This document shows positions 6,595 through 13,885 of a stretch of 29,597 nucleotides of DNA, in pieces. Under the pieces are notes generated by a model. It searched no databases. It had not been told where the DNA came from and saw only the letters and a program-made list of their open reading frames with translations. The DNA comes from JAJXWB01 sp047605445 (GTDB lineage: Bacteria > Pseudomonadota > Alphaproteobacteria > Rhizobiales > Beijerinckiaceae), in NCBI GenBank assembly GCA_047605445.1, contig JASGFP010000042.1:1-29597 (forward strand), in the 5' to 3' direction. The position numbers and the translations under genes were made by a program. Within the stretch, counting starts at the first letter, position 1, and each line of letters begins with the position of its first letter.

Positions 6595-7617
6595 TTGAGC
6601 GATCGTCGGGCGCTATCTGACGGCGGCGGCATGCAGGCGGTCGAACTTCCAGGGCGCATGGACGATTTTCGCGCGGCCGGTCCCGGCCTGCGTCCGCTCG
6701 TTCACGACTGGTTGGCGCATCTGGCCGGGGAGCGGCGCATGGCGGGGCTCACGCTCGAAGCCTATGCGCGCGATGTCAGGCAATTTCTCGATTTCATCGC
6801 CGGGCGCAGCTCGCAACGGGTTGCGCTCGCTGACCTGATTCTTCTCACCCAGGCCGACGCTCGTGCTTTTCTCGCCGCCCGGCGCGAGTACGGCGCCGGA
6901 AGTCGCTCTCTGCTGCGCGGGCTCGCCGGCATCCGCTCCTTCTTCAAGTTTCTCCAACGCGAGGGCCATGCCCAAATCTCGGCTTTTGACGCGGTCCGCA
7001 CGCCCAAGACGGCGCGCCGGCTGCCAAAGGCTCTCACGGTCGGCGAGGCGCGCGATCTCGCCGATGCGGATTCGCGAGCCGGCGAGGCGCGGGCGCCGTG
7101 GATTCTGGCCCGTGACGCGGCTGTGCTGGCGCTGCTTTACGGCTGTGGCCTGCGCATTTCCGAGGCCTTGAGCCTGACCCGCGCGGATGCGCCGGTCGGG
7201 CGGCGGGACACGGTCACGGTGCGCGGCAAGGGCGGCAAGACGCGCAGCGCGCCGGTTATCGAGCCCGTGCGCCGCGCCGTCGAAAATTATCTCGAACTTT
7301 GCCCGTACCAATTGCCGCCGGACGGTCCGCTCTTCGCTGGCGCGCGCGGCGGCTCGCTGTCGCCGCGCATTATCCAGCTCGCCGTCGAGCGGATGCGGGG
7401 CGCGCTCGGTCTGCCCGATACGGCGACGCCTCACGCTTTGCGCCATTCCTTCGCAACTCACCTGCTCGGTCGGGGCGGCGACCTCAGATCGATCCAGGAA
7501 TTGCTCGGCCATGCGTCGCTGTCCACGACGCAGATTTATACGGCCGTCGACACGAAGCGCCTGCTGTCGGCCTATCAGTCGGCCCATCCGCGCGCGCGCC
7601 CGTTGTCAAAGGGATAG
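6595..7617 (+). CDS. xerC: Tyrosine recombinase, XerC/XerD type
   Basis: A site-specific recombinase of the tyrosine integrase family; Xer proteins resolve chromosome dimers at dif. Numbered from the TTG at 6595 (340 residues), the N-terminal SAM-like core-binding domain spans about 35-125. The catalytic residues are Arg187 (CGLRISE), Lys212 (RGKGGKTR), His280 and Arg283 (HALRHSF), His306 (LGHASLS) and Tyr315 (TTQIYTAVD), a complete set. Two ATGs at 6631 and 6658 are alternative starts; the 6658 start (MDDFRAAG) gives 319 residues, nearer the family norm. XerC is favoured over XerD by the overall pattern but not proven. The 3' end overlaps the convergent phosphodiesterase gene by 43 bp. No phage or integron genes are adjacent, which argues for the housekeeping role. 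Confidence 0.9.
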   Translation: MSDRRALSDGGGMQAVELPGRMDDFRAAGPGLRPLVHDWLAHLAGERRMAGLTLEAYARDVRQFLDFIAGRSSQRVALADLILLTQADARAFLAARREYGAGSRSLLRGLAGIRSFFKFLQREGHAQISAFDAVRTPKTARRLPKALTVGEARDLADADSRAGEARAPWILARDAAVLALLYGCGLRISEALSLTRADAPVGRRDTVTVRGKGGKTRSAPVIEPVRRAVENYLELCPYQLPPDGPLFAGARGGSLSPRIIQLAVERMRGALGLPDTATPHALRHSFATHLLGRGGDLRSIQELLGHASLSTTQIYTAVDTKRLLSAYQSAHPRARPLSKG

Positions 7618-8135
7618 ACGGCCTCGATCCGATAGGGTCCGCCGCCGGCCGATTCGCGCGAGGAATAGAGAACGAAGCGGTCCGCCTCGAAGGTCAGGGG
7701 CCACATGTCGCCGCGCCCCTCGATATAGGCGCCGACAGCGGATGCGGCGACGCCGCGCAGCCGCGCCAGCGTGACATGCGGGGTGAATTTGCGCGCGTCC
7801 GCCGGCGCGCCGAGGCGACGCATCAGCCTTTCATGGTCGGCCTGCAGCGCCGTCAATGCGGGATTGTCGGTCGCCCGGGCGATCAGCGCGCGCGGTTTGT
7901 CCGCGCCGAAGACCGTCAGGCGGTCGAGCCGGATCGTCATCGCGGGCGCCTCGATCTCCGCGAGCCCTTCGGCAATGTCGTTGGCCAGTTCACGGGGAAC
8001 GTCGCCCACGAAACGCAGCGTCAGATGATAGTCGGCCGGTTCGATCCAGCGCGCGCCCGACAGGCCGCCGCGCAGCAGGCTCAGCTCCGTCGTGACGTCG
8101 GACGGCGTTTCCAGCCCGGTGAATAATCGCGGCAT
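7575..8135 (-). CDS. thpR: RNA 2',3'-cyclic phosphodiesterase (LigT/ThpR family)
   Basis: A 186-residue 2H phosphoesterase that opens 2',3'-cyclic phosphate ends of RNA; historically called 2'-5' RNA ligase. Both active-site HxTx motifs are present: HLTL at 37-40 and HVTL at 120-123, with the typical spacing. The ATG at 8135 is preferred to the in-frame TTG one codon earlier. The gene follows tesA by 9 bp on the same strand and is probably cotranscribed with it. Its last 43 bp overlap the end of the convergent recombinase gene, so both C-termini are encoded by the same DNA. Confidence 0.93.
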   Translation of the reverse strand: MPRLFTGLETPSDVTTELSLLRGGLSGARWIEPADYHLTLRFVGDVPRELANDIAEGLAEIEAPAMTIRLDRLTVFGADKPRALIARATDNPALTALQADHERLMRRLGAPADARKFTPHVTLARLRGVAASAVGAYIEGRGDMWPLTFEADRFVLYSSRESAGGGPYRIEAVYPFDNGRARGWAD

Positions 8136-8144
8136 CAATTTCGC

Positions 8145-8876
8145 CTAATTGGTCGGCTTCGCCCGGGGTCCGTATTTTTCGACCAGGATCTTTTCGAGAA
8201 AGGGCGCAAAGCCCGCCACCATCTTCTCGACGCCCGCGGCGTTCGGATGGAGACCGTCCGGCAGCGTCAGGGAACGGTCGCCGGAAACGCCTTCGAGGAA
8301 GAAAGGATAGATTGGGACGCCATAGCGACTGGCGAGGTCCGGATAGATCGCCTCGAATTCTTTGGCATAGGCCGCGCCCCAATTGGCGATGGACTTCATG
8401 CCGGCGAGCACGACGGCGATCTTGCGGGCCTGCAGCCGCTCGACGATCTGCCTCAGCGCTGCAGCCGCCTCGGCCGGAGGAGCGCCGCGCAGCATGTCGT
8501 TGGCGCCGAGTTCGACAATGGCGAGATCGGTTCCTTCGGGGACCGACCAGTCGAGCCGGGCGAGGCCGCCGGCGCTGGTGTCGCCGGAAACCCCCGCGTT
8601 CGCGACCGAGACCGAGAATCCGTCGGCGCGTAGCCGCTTTTCGAGCATCGGAGGAAAAGCGGCCGTCGCCGGCAGCTCGTAACCGGCAGTCAGACTGTCG
8701 CCGAAGGCGACGATTCTGAGGGTCGCGGGATCCGCCGCGTGTGCGCCCGCCGTCATGAGGACAAGGCAGGCGAATTGAAGTAGCAGGCGTAAGGCCCCAT
8801 GTCTGGCGTTCCCGCCGACAGCTTTCCGCAATCCCGACCGAAGCGAACCTGCCCCAGAAAATGCCAAACCCGTCAC
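8145..8876 (-). CDS. tesA: GDSL/SGNH arylesterase, TesA-like, secreted
   Basis: An SGNH-fold lysophospholipase/thioesterase of the TesA group, probably periplasmic. From the GTG at 8876 (243 residues), a hydrophobic signal segment LRLLLQFACLVLMTAGAHA ends near residue 48. Catalytic blocks follow: GDSLTAGY with Ser61, the NAGVSGDT block (about 93-100), GAND with Asn126, and DGLH with Asp207 and His210. The start is uncertain: the GTG at 8876 overlaps the divergent ABC gene by 16 bp, while a TTG at 8831 would still leave a complete signal peptide. The tesA versus ybbA-ybbP divergent arrangement is the same as in Escherichia coli, supporting the assignment. Confidence 0.92.
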   Translation of the reverse strand: MTGLAFSGAGSLRSGLRKAVGGNARHGALRLLLQFACLVLMTAGAHAADPATLRIVAFGDSLTAGYELPATAAFPPMLEKRLRADGFSVSVANAGVSGDTSAGGLARLDWSVPEGTDLAIVELGANDMLRGAPPAEAAAALRQIVERLQARKIAVVLAGMKSIANWGAAYAKEFEAIYPDLASRYGVPIYPFFLEGVSGDRSLTLPDGLHPNAAGVEKMVAGFAPFLEKILVEKYGPRAKPTN

Positions 8877-9589
8877 TCCCAGCAGGCGCCGGCGATCCGG
8901 CGGCGATCGTGCTCAAATCCCTGCGTCTGAGCCTCGGTTCGGGCCCCACGCGCGTCGAAGTCCTCAAAGACATAACGCTCAACTTCCGGCGCGGGAAGGC
9001 GACGGCGATCGTCGGTCCGTCCGGCTGCGGCAAGTCCACGCTGCTGATGACGCTGGCAGGTCTCGAACGGCCCGATTCCGGTTCGGTGGAGATCGAGGGG
9101 CGGGAGATCACCGCGATGGGCGAGGACGAACTTGCCGAATTCCGCGGCCAGAAGATCGGGATCGTCTTTCAGTCCTTCCATCTCATGCCAACGATGACGG
9201 CGCTCGAAAATGTCGCGGTTCCGCTCGAGCTAGCGGGCCGCGCCGACGCTTTCGCGCGGGCGAAGGCGGAGCTGGCGGCGGTCGGCCTCTCGGAGCGCGC
9301 CGCGCACTATCCCTCGCAATTGTCCGGCGGCGAGCAGCAGCGCGTGGCGCTCGCGCGCGCGCTCGTTGGCGATCCTTCAATTCTGCTCGCCGACGAACCG
9401 ACCGGAAATCTCGACGAGCGGACGGGCGCGGGCGTCATCGACATGCTGCTCGACCAGCGAGCGGCGCGCGGCGCCACGCTCGTCATGGTCACGCACGACC
9501 TGTCGCTCGCCGCCCGCTGCGACGAGATCGTTCGCCTGCATTCGGGCCGTGTGGAAAGCGCGGCGTCAGTGGACATCGCCGCTTCATGA
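8861..9589 (+). CDS. ybbA: ABC transporter ATP-binding protein, YbbA/LolD type
   Basis: A 242-residue ATPase subunit of the MacB/LolD-like type, which drives mechanotransmission across the envelope rather than classical transport. Walker A GPSGCGKST is at 52-60, the Q-loop at Q104, the signature LSGGEQQR at 154-161, and Walker B ILLADE at 174-179, followed by PTGNLD, the usual D-loop of this subfamily. It overlaps the permease gene by 4 bp (ATGA), indicating translational coupling. The ATG at 8861 has only a weak ribosome-binding site, and the GTG at 8908 is an alternative that would remove the overlap with tesA. The neighbour tesA suggests the YbbAP system rather than LolCDE. Confidence 0.93.
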   Translation: MPNPSLPAGAGDPAAIVLKSLRLSLGSGPTRVEVLKDITLNFRRGKATAIVGPSGCGKSTLLMTLAGLERPDSGSVEIEGREITAMGEDELAEFRGQKIGIVFQSFHLMPTMTALENVAVPLELAGRADAFARAKAELAAVGLSERAAHYPSQLSGGEQQRVALARALVGDPSILLADEPTGNLDERTGAGVIDMLLDQRAARGATLVMVTHDLSLAARCDEIVRLHSGRVESAASVDIAAS

Positions 9590-12126
9590 GGCTGCCGGCG
9601 ACGATCCTGTCTTTCGCATGGCGCGATCTGCGCGGCGGCCTGCAAGGGTTTCGCGTTTTCCTGATCTGCGTCGCAATCGGCGTGGCGGCGGTGACGAGCG
9701 TGGCCGCTGTCTCCCAATCGCTTCTCTCCTCCTTTGGCTCGCAAGGCCGCTCGATGCTCGGCGGCGACCTGACGCTCGCGCGCTCCCTGCGCATGCTTGC
9801 GCCGGAGGAGAGGGCGTCTCTGTCGCCGCTCGGACGCCTTTCGGAAATCGCGATCCTGCGCGCGATGGCGCGGACGTCGGACGACCGCGCCGTCATGGTG
9901 GACGCAAAGGTCGTCGACGATTCCTACCCGCTCGTCGGTGAATTGACGCTGGCGCCGGCCCAGCCGCTCGGCCGCGCGCTGGCTGAGGAGAACGGGGCTT
10001 TCGGCGCAGTCGCCGACGCGACGTTCATCGAACGCGCGGGCCTGAAAATCGGCGACAGTTTCGATATCGGCAATGCTCATCTCGTCTTGAGAGGCGAGAT
10101 ACAAAGCGAGCCGGATCGTATTGCGACCGGCATCGGCTTTGGATCGCGCGTCATGGTTTCGCGCGCTGCTTTCGACGCCAGCGGGCTCGGCGGGACGGCG
10201 TCGCTGACGCGCTGGGTGACGCGTCTCGCGCTCGTCGATCCGCGTGTCGACGACGCGCGCGTGAAAGCGATTGCGGACGACATTCTCAAACGCTTTCCAA
10301 AGGCGGGCTGGGATGCGCGCACGCGCGCGAACGTCTCGCCGCAGCTCACCCGCAACATCGATCGCTTCACGCAATACATGGCGCTGATCGGCGTCGTGTC
10401 GCTGATCGTCGGCGGCGTCGGCGTATCGATCGCCGTCGGCGCCTTTGTCGACCGCAAGCGCGAGTCCATCGCCATTCTCAAGGCGGTCGGCGCGTCGGGC
10501 GATGTGGCGTTCGCGCTCGTGCTCGTCGAGATGATGCTGATTGCGCTTGCGGGCGCGATGATTGGCGCAGCGGTCGGGGCGGCGTCGCCTTTCATCGCCG
10601 CCTATTTCGCGGGACCGGCGATCGATCTGCCCTTCGAGCCGATTTTTTCCGGACGCGCCGTGCTCGCGGGAATTGCAATCGGGCTCCTCGCGGCGCTGAC
10701 TTTCGTGATCGCGCCGGCCGGCCGCGCGCACGACACGCCGGTCGCAGTGCTCTTCCGTTCCGCGGCGACGTTGGAAAGCGGGCGTCTGCGCGCGCGCTAC
10801 CTCATTGGCGCGCTCGCGGCCTTCGCGGCGATGATTGCGCTGGTCTATGCGCTTTCCACTGAAAAGCAGATCGCGCTGGCGGCGATTGCAGGCGTCGCGG
10901 CGGCGGCGGCCGTGCTGCGCGCCATAGCCTGGGCCGTCGCGCACGCCGCAGCCTTCGGGACCGGCGTCCGCAATCTTCCGGCGCGGCTCGCGTTCGGGAA
11001 CATACGGCGTCCCGGCGCCGTGACCCGTCCGGTCGTCACGTCGCTCGGCCTCGGGCTGACGTTGCTCGTCGTGATCGTGGGCGTGGATGGCAATGTGCGG
11101 CGGCAGCTCCAGTCCGGCGACCCCGGGCGTACGCCGGATTATTTCTTCGCCGATGTGCAGAGCGCGCAAGCCGACGCGTTTCGCAAGCTGCTGGTGGAGC
11201 GGCGCCCGGATGCGGCGATCGAACAGGTTCCGATGCTGCGCGGGCGGATCGTGCGCGTCGGCGACCGGCGCGCGGAGGACGTGAAGGCCGAACAGAACGC
11301 CGCCTGGGTGCTCGACGGCGACCGCGGCGTCACCTATGCCGCCAGCCCGCCGCCGGGATCGACTGTGATCGCCGGCAAGTGGTGGCCGAGCGATTACAAG
11401 GGCCCGCCGCTCGTCTCGCTCGACGGGGAGATCGCACGCGGGCTGGGGCTGTCGGTCGGGGATGAGATCGCGGTCAATGTCATGGGCCGCGAGATCGCGG
11501 CGAAGATCGCCAATCTGCGCGAGGTCGACTGGCGCAGCTTCGGCATCAATTTTGTTCTCGTTTTCACGCCCGTAACCTTCGCCGGCGCGCCCCATTCGGA
11601 ACTGATTTCGCTGACCCTGCCGCCCGGCGCGCCCGCCGCTTCGGCAAATCTGGTGAGCGACGTCTCCAAAGCCTATCCGACAGTGGTGACGCTGGCCGTG
11701 CGCGAGGCGCTGCAGCAGGCGTTGTCGCTGACGGAGAAAATCTCGACCGCGATCCGCGCGGCGTCGTCCGTGACGCTGCTGACCGCGCTGTTGACGCTGG
11801 CGGGCGCGCTGGCCGCAGGACAGCGGGCCCGACTCTACGACGCCGTCGTGCTGCGCATGCTCGGCGCGACCCGCCGACGGCTGATCCTAGCCTATCTTAT
11901 CGAATTCCTGACGCTTGGCGCGGCGACTTCGATCTTTGCGCTCATAGCGGGTTCGGCCGCGGCGCAACTCATCGTTACACGACTGATGAAGCTGGACTTT
12001 GTCCTTGATTGGCCGGGACTGGCCGCCATCGTCGCGATCGGCTGCGCGACCACCATCGGGCTCGGTCTGGCCGCGACATGGCGGACGCTGGGCGCAAAAC
12101 CCGCCCGTGTCCTGCGGGAATTATGA
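9586..12126 (+). CDS. ybbP: ABC transporter permease with two FtsX domains, YbbP type
   Basis: An 846-residue inner-membrane permease, the partner of the preceding ATPase. One helix lies near the N-terminus (FRVFLICVAIGVAAVTSVAAV, about 22-42), followed by a large periplasmic MacB-like domain. A first FtsX transmembrane block covers about 260-380 (MALIGVVSLIVGGVGVSIAVGAF onward), further helices lie near 405-450, a second periplasmic domain covers about 500-700, and the C-terminal FtsX block runs from about 730 to the end at RVLREL. This duplicated layout and length are typical of YbbP. The substrate of the system is not established; links to lipid or signal handling with TesA are inference from gene order. 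The protein is complete and has no visible damage. Confidence 0.92.
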   Translation: MRLPATILSFAWRDLRGGLQGFRVFLICVAIGVAAVTSVAAVSQSLLSSFGSQGRSMLGGDLTLARSLRMLAPEERASLSPLGRLSEIAILRAMARTSDDRAVMVDAKVVDDSYPLVGELTLAPAQPLGRALAEENGAFGAVADATFIERAGLKIGDSFDIGNAHLVLRGEIQSEPDRIATGIGFGSRVMVSRAAFDASGLGGTASLTRWVTRLALVDPRVDDARVKAIADDILKRFPKAGWDARTRANVSPQLTRNIDRFTQYMALIGVVSLIVGGVGVSIAVGAFVDRKRESIAILKAVGASGDVAFALVLVEMMLIALAGAMIGAAVGAASPFIAAYFAGPAIDLPFEPIFSGRAVLAGIAIGLLAALTFVIAPAGRAHDTPVAVLFRSAATLESGRLRARYLIGALAAFAAMIALVYALSTEKQIALAAIAGVAAAAAVLRAIAWAVAHAAAFGTGVRNLPARLAFGNIRRPGAVTRPVVTSLGLGLTLLVVIVGVDGNVRRQLQSGDPGRTPDYFFADVQSAQADAFRKLLVERRPDAAIEQVPMLRGRIVRVGDRRAEDVKAEQNAAWVLDGDRGVTYAASPPPGSTVIAGKWWPSDYKGPPLVSLDGEIARGLGLSVGDEIAVNVMGREIAAKIANLREVDWRSFGINFVLVFTPVTFAGAPHSELISLTLPPGAPAASANLVSDVSKAYPTVVTLAVREALQQALSLTEKISTAIRAASSVTLLTALLTLAGALAAGQRARLYDAVVLRMLGATRRRLILAYLIEFLTLGAATSIFALIAGSAAAQLIVTRLMKLDFVLDWPGLAAIVAIGCATTIGLGLAATWRTLGAKPARVLREL

Positions 12127-12160
12127 AGGAAAGTTCATTTACGCCAACGGCCCGACCTTC

Positions 12161-12189
12161 TTGTCTTTGCTGCAAGCCCCGATCATATT
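12161..12189 (+). promoter_or_regulatory. Possible sigma-70 promoter for the BI-1 family gene
   Basis: TTGTCT (12161-12166) and CATATT (12184-12189) are separated by 17 bp in the 126-bp gap between ybbP and the Bax-inhibitor gene. Transcription would start near 12196, leaving a leader of about 57 bases. Both hexamers differ from consensus, so this is a tentative call by inspection. Confidence 0.35.
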
Positions 12190-12252
12190 CTTTGAGCGTC
12201 GTTCGCCCATGCGCGCGACAGGAGCGCGGCCGGGCCGCGAAGGAGAGGGATA

Positions 12253-13038
12253 ATGTCCGACTATGACCGCAACGCCAGCGCCCGGTGGGGCACGAGCGTA
12301 GGCCAGGCCGGTGTTCAGCAGATCGATCAGGGCCTGCGCGCCTACATGCTTGGCGTGTACAATTACATGACGCTGGGCCTGGCCGTCACCGGCCTCGTCG
12401 CTTTCGGCGCCAATCTGCTTGCCGTTGCATCCTCGCGCGCCGAGGCGGTGGCGATGTTCCACGGCGTTCCGCTGACCTCGTTCGGCGTCACGCTCTATAC
12501 GAGCCCGCTCAAGTGGGTGGTGATGCTGGCGCCGCTCGCTTTCATCTTCATCTTCTCGTTCCGGGTCGACCGGATGTCGGCGGCTTCGGCGCGCAACATG
12601 TTTCTCGGCTTCGCGGCCGTGATGGGCCTGTCTCTGTCGACCGTGCTGCTGTACTTCACGGGCGCTTCGGTCACGCGCGCCTTCTTCATCACGGCGGCGA
12701 CGTTCGGCGGTCTGAGCCTCTATGGCTATACGACCAAGCGCGACCTCTCGGCCTTCGGCTCGTTCCTGGTCATGGGCCTGATCGGCCTAGTGATCGCGAG
12801 CCTGGTCAACGTGTTCGTGCAGAGCTCGATGTTCCAGTTCGGCCTGTCGATCCTGACGGTTCTGATCTTCGCCGGTCTGACCGCCTGGGATACGCAGTCG
12901 ATCAAGGAAATGTACTACGCTTCCGACGATCACGAGACGGCGACGAAGAAGTCGATCAACGGCGCGCTCATGCTCTATCTCGACTTCGTCAACATCTTCC
13001 AGGCGATCCTGTCGCTGACAGGCAGCCGCAACGAGTAA
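12253..13038 (+). CDS. Bax inhibitor-1/YccA family membrane protein
   Basis: A 261-residue inner-membrane protein of the BI-1 (TMBIM) family, whose bacterial members include YccA, an FtsH modulator, and the calcium-leak protein BsYetJ. After a soluble start with DQGLRAYMLGVYNYM, about seven hydrophobic helices follow, among them MTLGLAVTGLVAFGANLL, WVVMLAPLAFIFIFSF and FLVMGLIGLVIASLVNVFV. The C-terminal TAWDTQSIKEMYY and LYLDFVNIFQAILSLTGSR segments are family signatures containing the acidic residues of the pH/calcium site. The ATG at 12253 has a strong purine-rich ribosome-binding site (AGGAGAGGGA, 12241-12250). It is followed by a strong terminator and is probably a single-gene transcript. 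Confidence 0.93.
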   Translation: MSDYDRNASARWGTSVGQAGVQQIDQGLRAYMLGVYNYMTLGLAVTGLVAFGANLLAVASSRAEAVAMFHGVPLTSFGVTLYTSPLKWVVMLAPLAFIFIFSFRVDRMSAASARNMFLGFAAVMGLSLSTVLLYFTGASVTRAFFITAATFGGLSLYGYTTKRDLSAFGSFLVMGLIGLVIASLVNVFVQSSMFQFGLSILTVLIFAGLTAWDTQSIKEMYYASDDHETATKKSINGALMLYLDFVNIFQAILSLTGSRNE

Positions 13039-13062
13039 TCCCGTCGCACCGGCGGATACGAG

Positions 13063-13090
13063 AACGCCCCGCTTCGGCGGGGCGTTTTTT
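13063..13090 (+). terminator. Intrinsic terminator after the BI-1 family gene
   Basis: A 10-bp stem (AACGCCCCGC / GCGGGGCGTT) with a TTCG tetraloop (13073-13076) is followed by a run of T's to 13091. It lies 24 bp past the stop at 13038. The last T is the first base of the stop triplet of the convergent DUF2794 gene, so the two genes end back to back on one hairpin. Confidence 0.93.
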
Positions 13091-13506
13091 TATGTGACGA
13101 CGAGCTTGATCTTCTTGTCGAGGACGGCCAGTACGCGATCGAGCTCATGCCCACGCTTCAGGACGAAGCCGTCCGCGGAGACGACGGAAAAGGCGCCCTG
13201 CCGGCGGGCGAGCGCAGGGTTCTTCTCGATCGTGTAGAGCGGCGTTTCCGAGGCGCGGCGGAAGATGGCGAAGACGGCCTTGAGGGGGCTGAAGCCGATG
13301 GCGTAGTCGCGCCATTCTCCCTCGGCGACGCGGCGTCCGTAGAGATTGAGGATCATCTGGAGTTCGCGCCGGTCGAATGAAACCTGTTTGGGCGCAGGCG
13401 GTTCGGGATGGACTGGCGTGGGCGCGCCGGGCTGCCGCCGAAAGGCGACCGATACGACATCCGCACCCTGCCGCCGCTCTGGGTCGGCGATCTCCGAATC
13501 CGTCAT
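13090..13506 (-). CDS. DUF2794 family protein
   Basis: A 138-residue conserved alphaproteobacterial protein of unknown function. The family core is clear from VSFDRRELQMILNLYGRRVAEGEWRDYAIGF through FAIFRRASETPLYTIEKNP to a C-terminal LKRGHELDRVLAVLDKK helix. There is no signal peptide or membrane helix, so it is probably cytoplasmic. The first 40 residues are low-complexity and proline-rich. The ATG at 13506 has a CGGAG ribosome-binding site about 7 bp upstream. It ends on the terminator of the BI-1 gene. No function is proposed. Confidence 0.9.
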   Translation of the reverse strand: MTDSEIADPERRQGADVVSVAFRRQPGAPTPVHPEPPAPKQVSFDRRELQMILNLYGRRVAEGEWRDYAIGFSPLKAVFAIFRRASETPLYTIEKNPALARRQGAFSVVSADGFVLKRGHELDRVLAVLDKKIKLVVT

Positions 13507-13591
13507 TCGATGCTCCGCAGATCATGTTCCTACGAATGTCGGGCTACGGCAAGCGCTTCGAGAAATGCCGATAAATCATGGTTTTGCCCAA

Positions 13592-13791
13592 GTCTTGCCC
13601 TTGCAAAGCCCAAGACCGACGCCAATCTCTTGATCGTTGCCTCGATGGCCCGGTTCGCCGTGTCGCCGGATTTCGTCAGCCCCCCAGCCCCCCGGTGGCG
13701 CAATGGCGGGCCGGGCCGTTTTTTCGAGGCGAGCGTTCAAGTTTCCGCGTTTTGTTCAAGGCCGGCTGCGTCGCCCCGCAGCCGGCCTTTT
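13592..13791 (+). ncRNA. Candidate structured small RNA (orphan)
   Basis: Three hairpins follow each other on the + strand with no + strand gene to serve. The middle one pairs GGCCCGGTTCGCC (13647-13659) with GGCGGGCCGGGCC (13705-13717) over 13 consecutive pairs including two G-U, extends inward by CGCC/GGCG across a 4x4 internal loop, and is followed by T6 at 13719-13724. A second strong terminator follows 33 bp later. The upstream BI-1 gene already has its own terminator at 13063, so another + strand transcript is implied. I found no clear promoter and do not recognise 6S, SRP, tmRNA or RNase P features. The boundaries are guesses. Confidence 0.3.
13758..13791 (+). terminator. Intrinsic terminator upstream of htpG
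   Basis: A 13-bp stem (AAGGCCGGCTGCG / CGCAGCCGGCCTT) with a 6-nt loop TCGCCC (13771-13776), followed by TTTT ending at 13791. It sits 94 bp before the htpG ATG and isolates htpG from upstream + strand transcription. There is no annotated + strand gene between the previous terminator and this one. Confidence 0.75.
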
Positions 13792-13819
13792 CGTTTGGCG
13801 TCTGCGGGTTCGATCCGGC

Positions 13820-13848
13820 GTTGAATATTCCGTTCGCTTTTCGATATG
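13820..13848 (+). promoter_or_regulatory. Possible promoter of htpG (heat-shock-like)
   Basis: GTTGAA (13820-13825) and GATATG (13843-13848) are separated by 17 bp, just after the terminator and 37 bp before the htpG ATG. The TTGAA and CGATAT elements resemble the alphaproteobacterial RpoH type as well as degenerate sigma-70. Control of htpG by RpoH is common, but assignment from this sequence is tentative. Confidence 0.3.
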
Positions 13849-13885
13849 AGTGACGCAACGAAATTCCGATCGGGGAAGATCACTC

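Larger units (their letters stand above)
13507..13819. other. Gene-free interval with several stable hairpins
   Basis: No credible protein gene is visible between DUF2794 and htpG. Short open frames here lack family similarity and ribosome-binding sites. The stretch contains a hairpin at 13592-13616 (GTCTTG/CAAGAC), a 13-bp stem at 13647-13659/13705-13717 followed by six T's, and a second terminator at 13758-13791. See the candidate small RNA entry. Confidence 0.6.

Noticed and set aside
6595..7617. Xer-type recombinase as part of a mobile element or integron
   Set aside because: No att-like repeats, phage genes or tRNA site are adjacent, and the neighbours are housekeeping genes. A chromosomal XerC/D role is simpler.
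9307..11595. 762-codon minus-strand open frame opposite ybbA/ybbP
   Set aside because: Arg/Asp-rich translation without motifs, crossing the junction of two well-supported + strand genes.
13801..13820. tRNA T-arm-like string GGGTTCGATCC upstream of htpG
   Set aside because: The flanking bases do not pair as a T-stem, and no acceptor, D or anticodon arm can be built around it.
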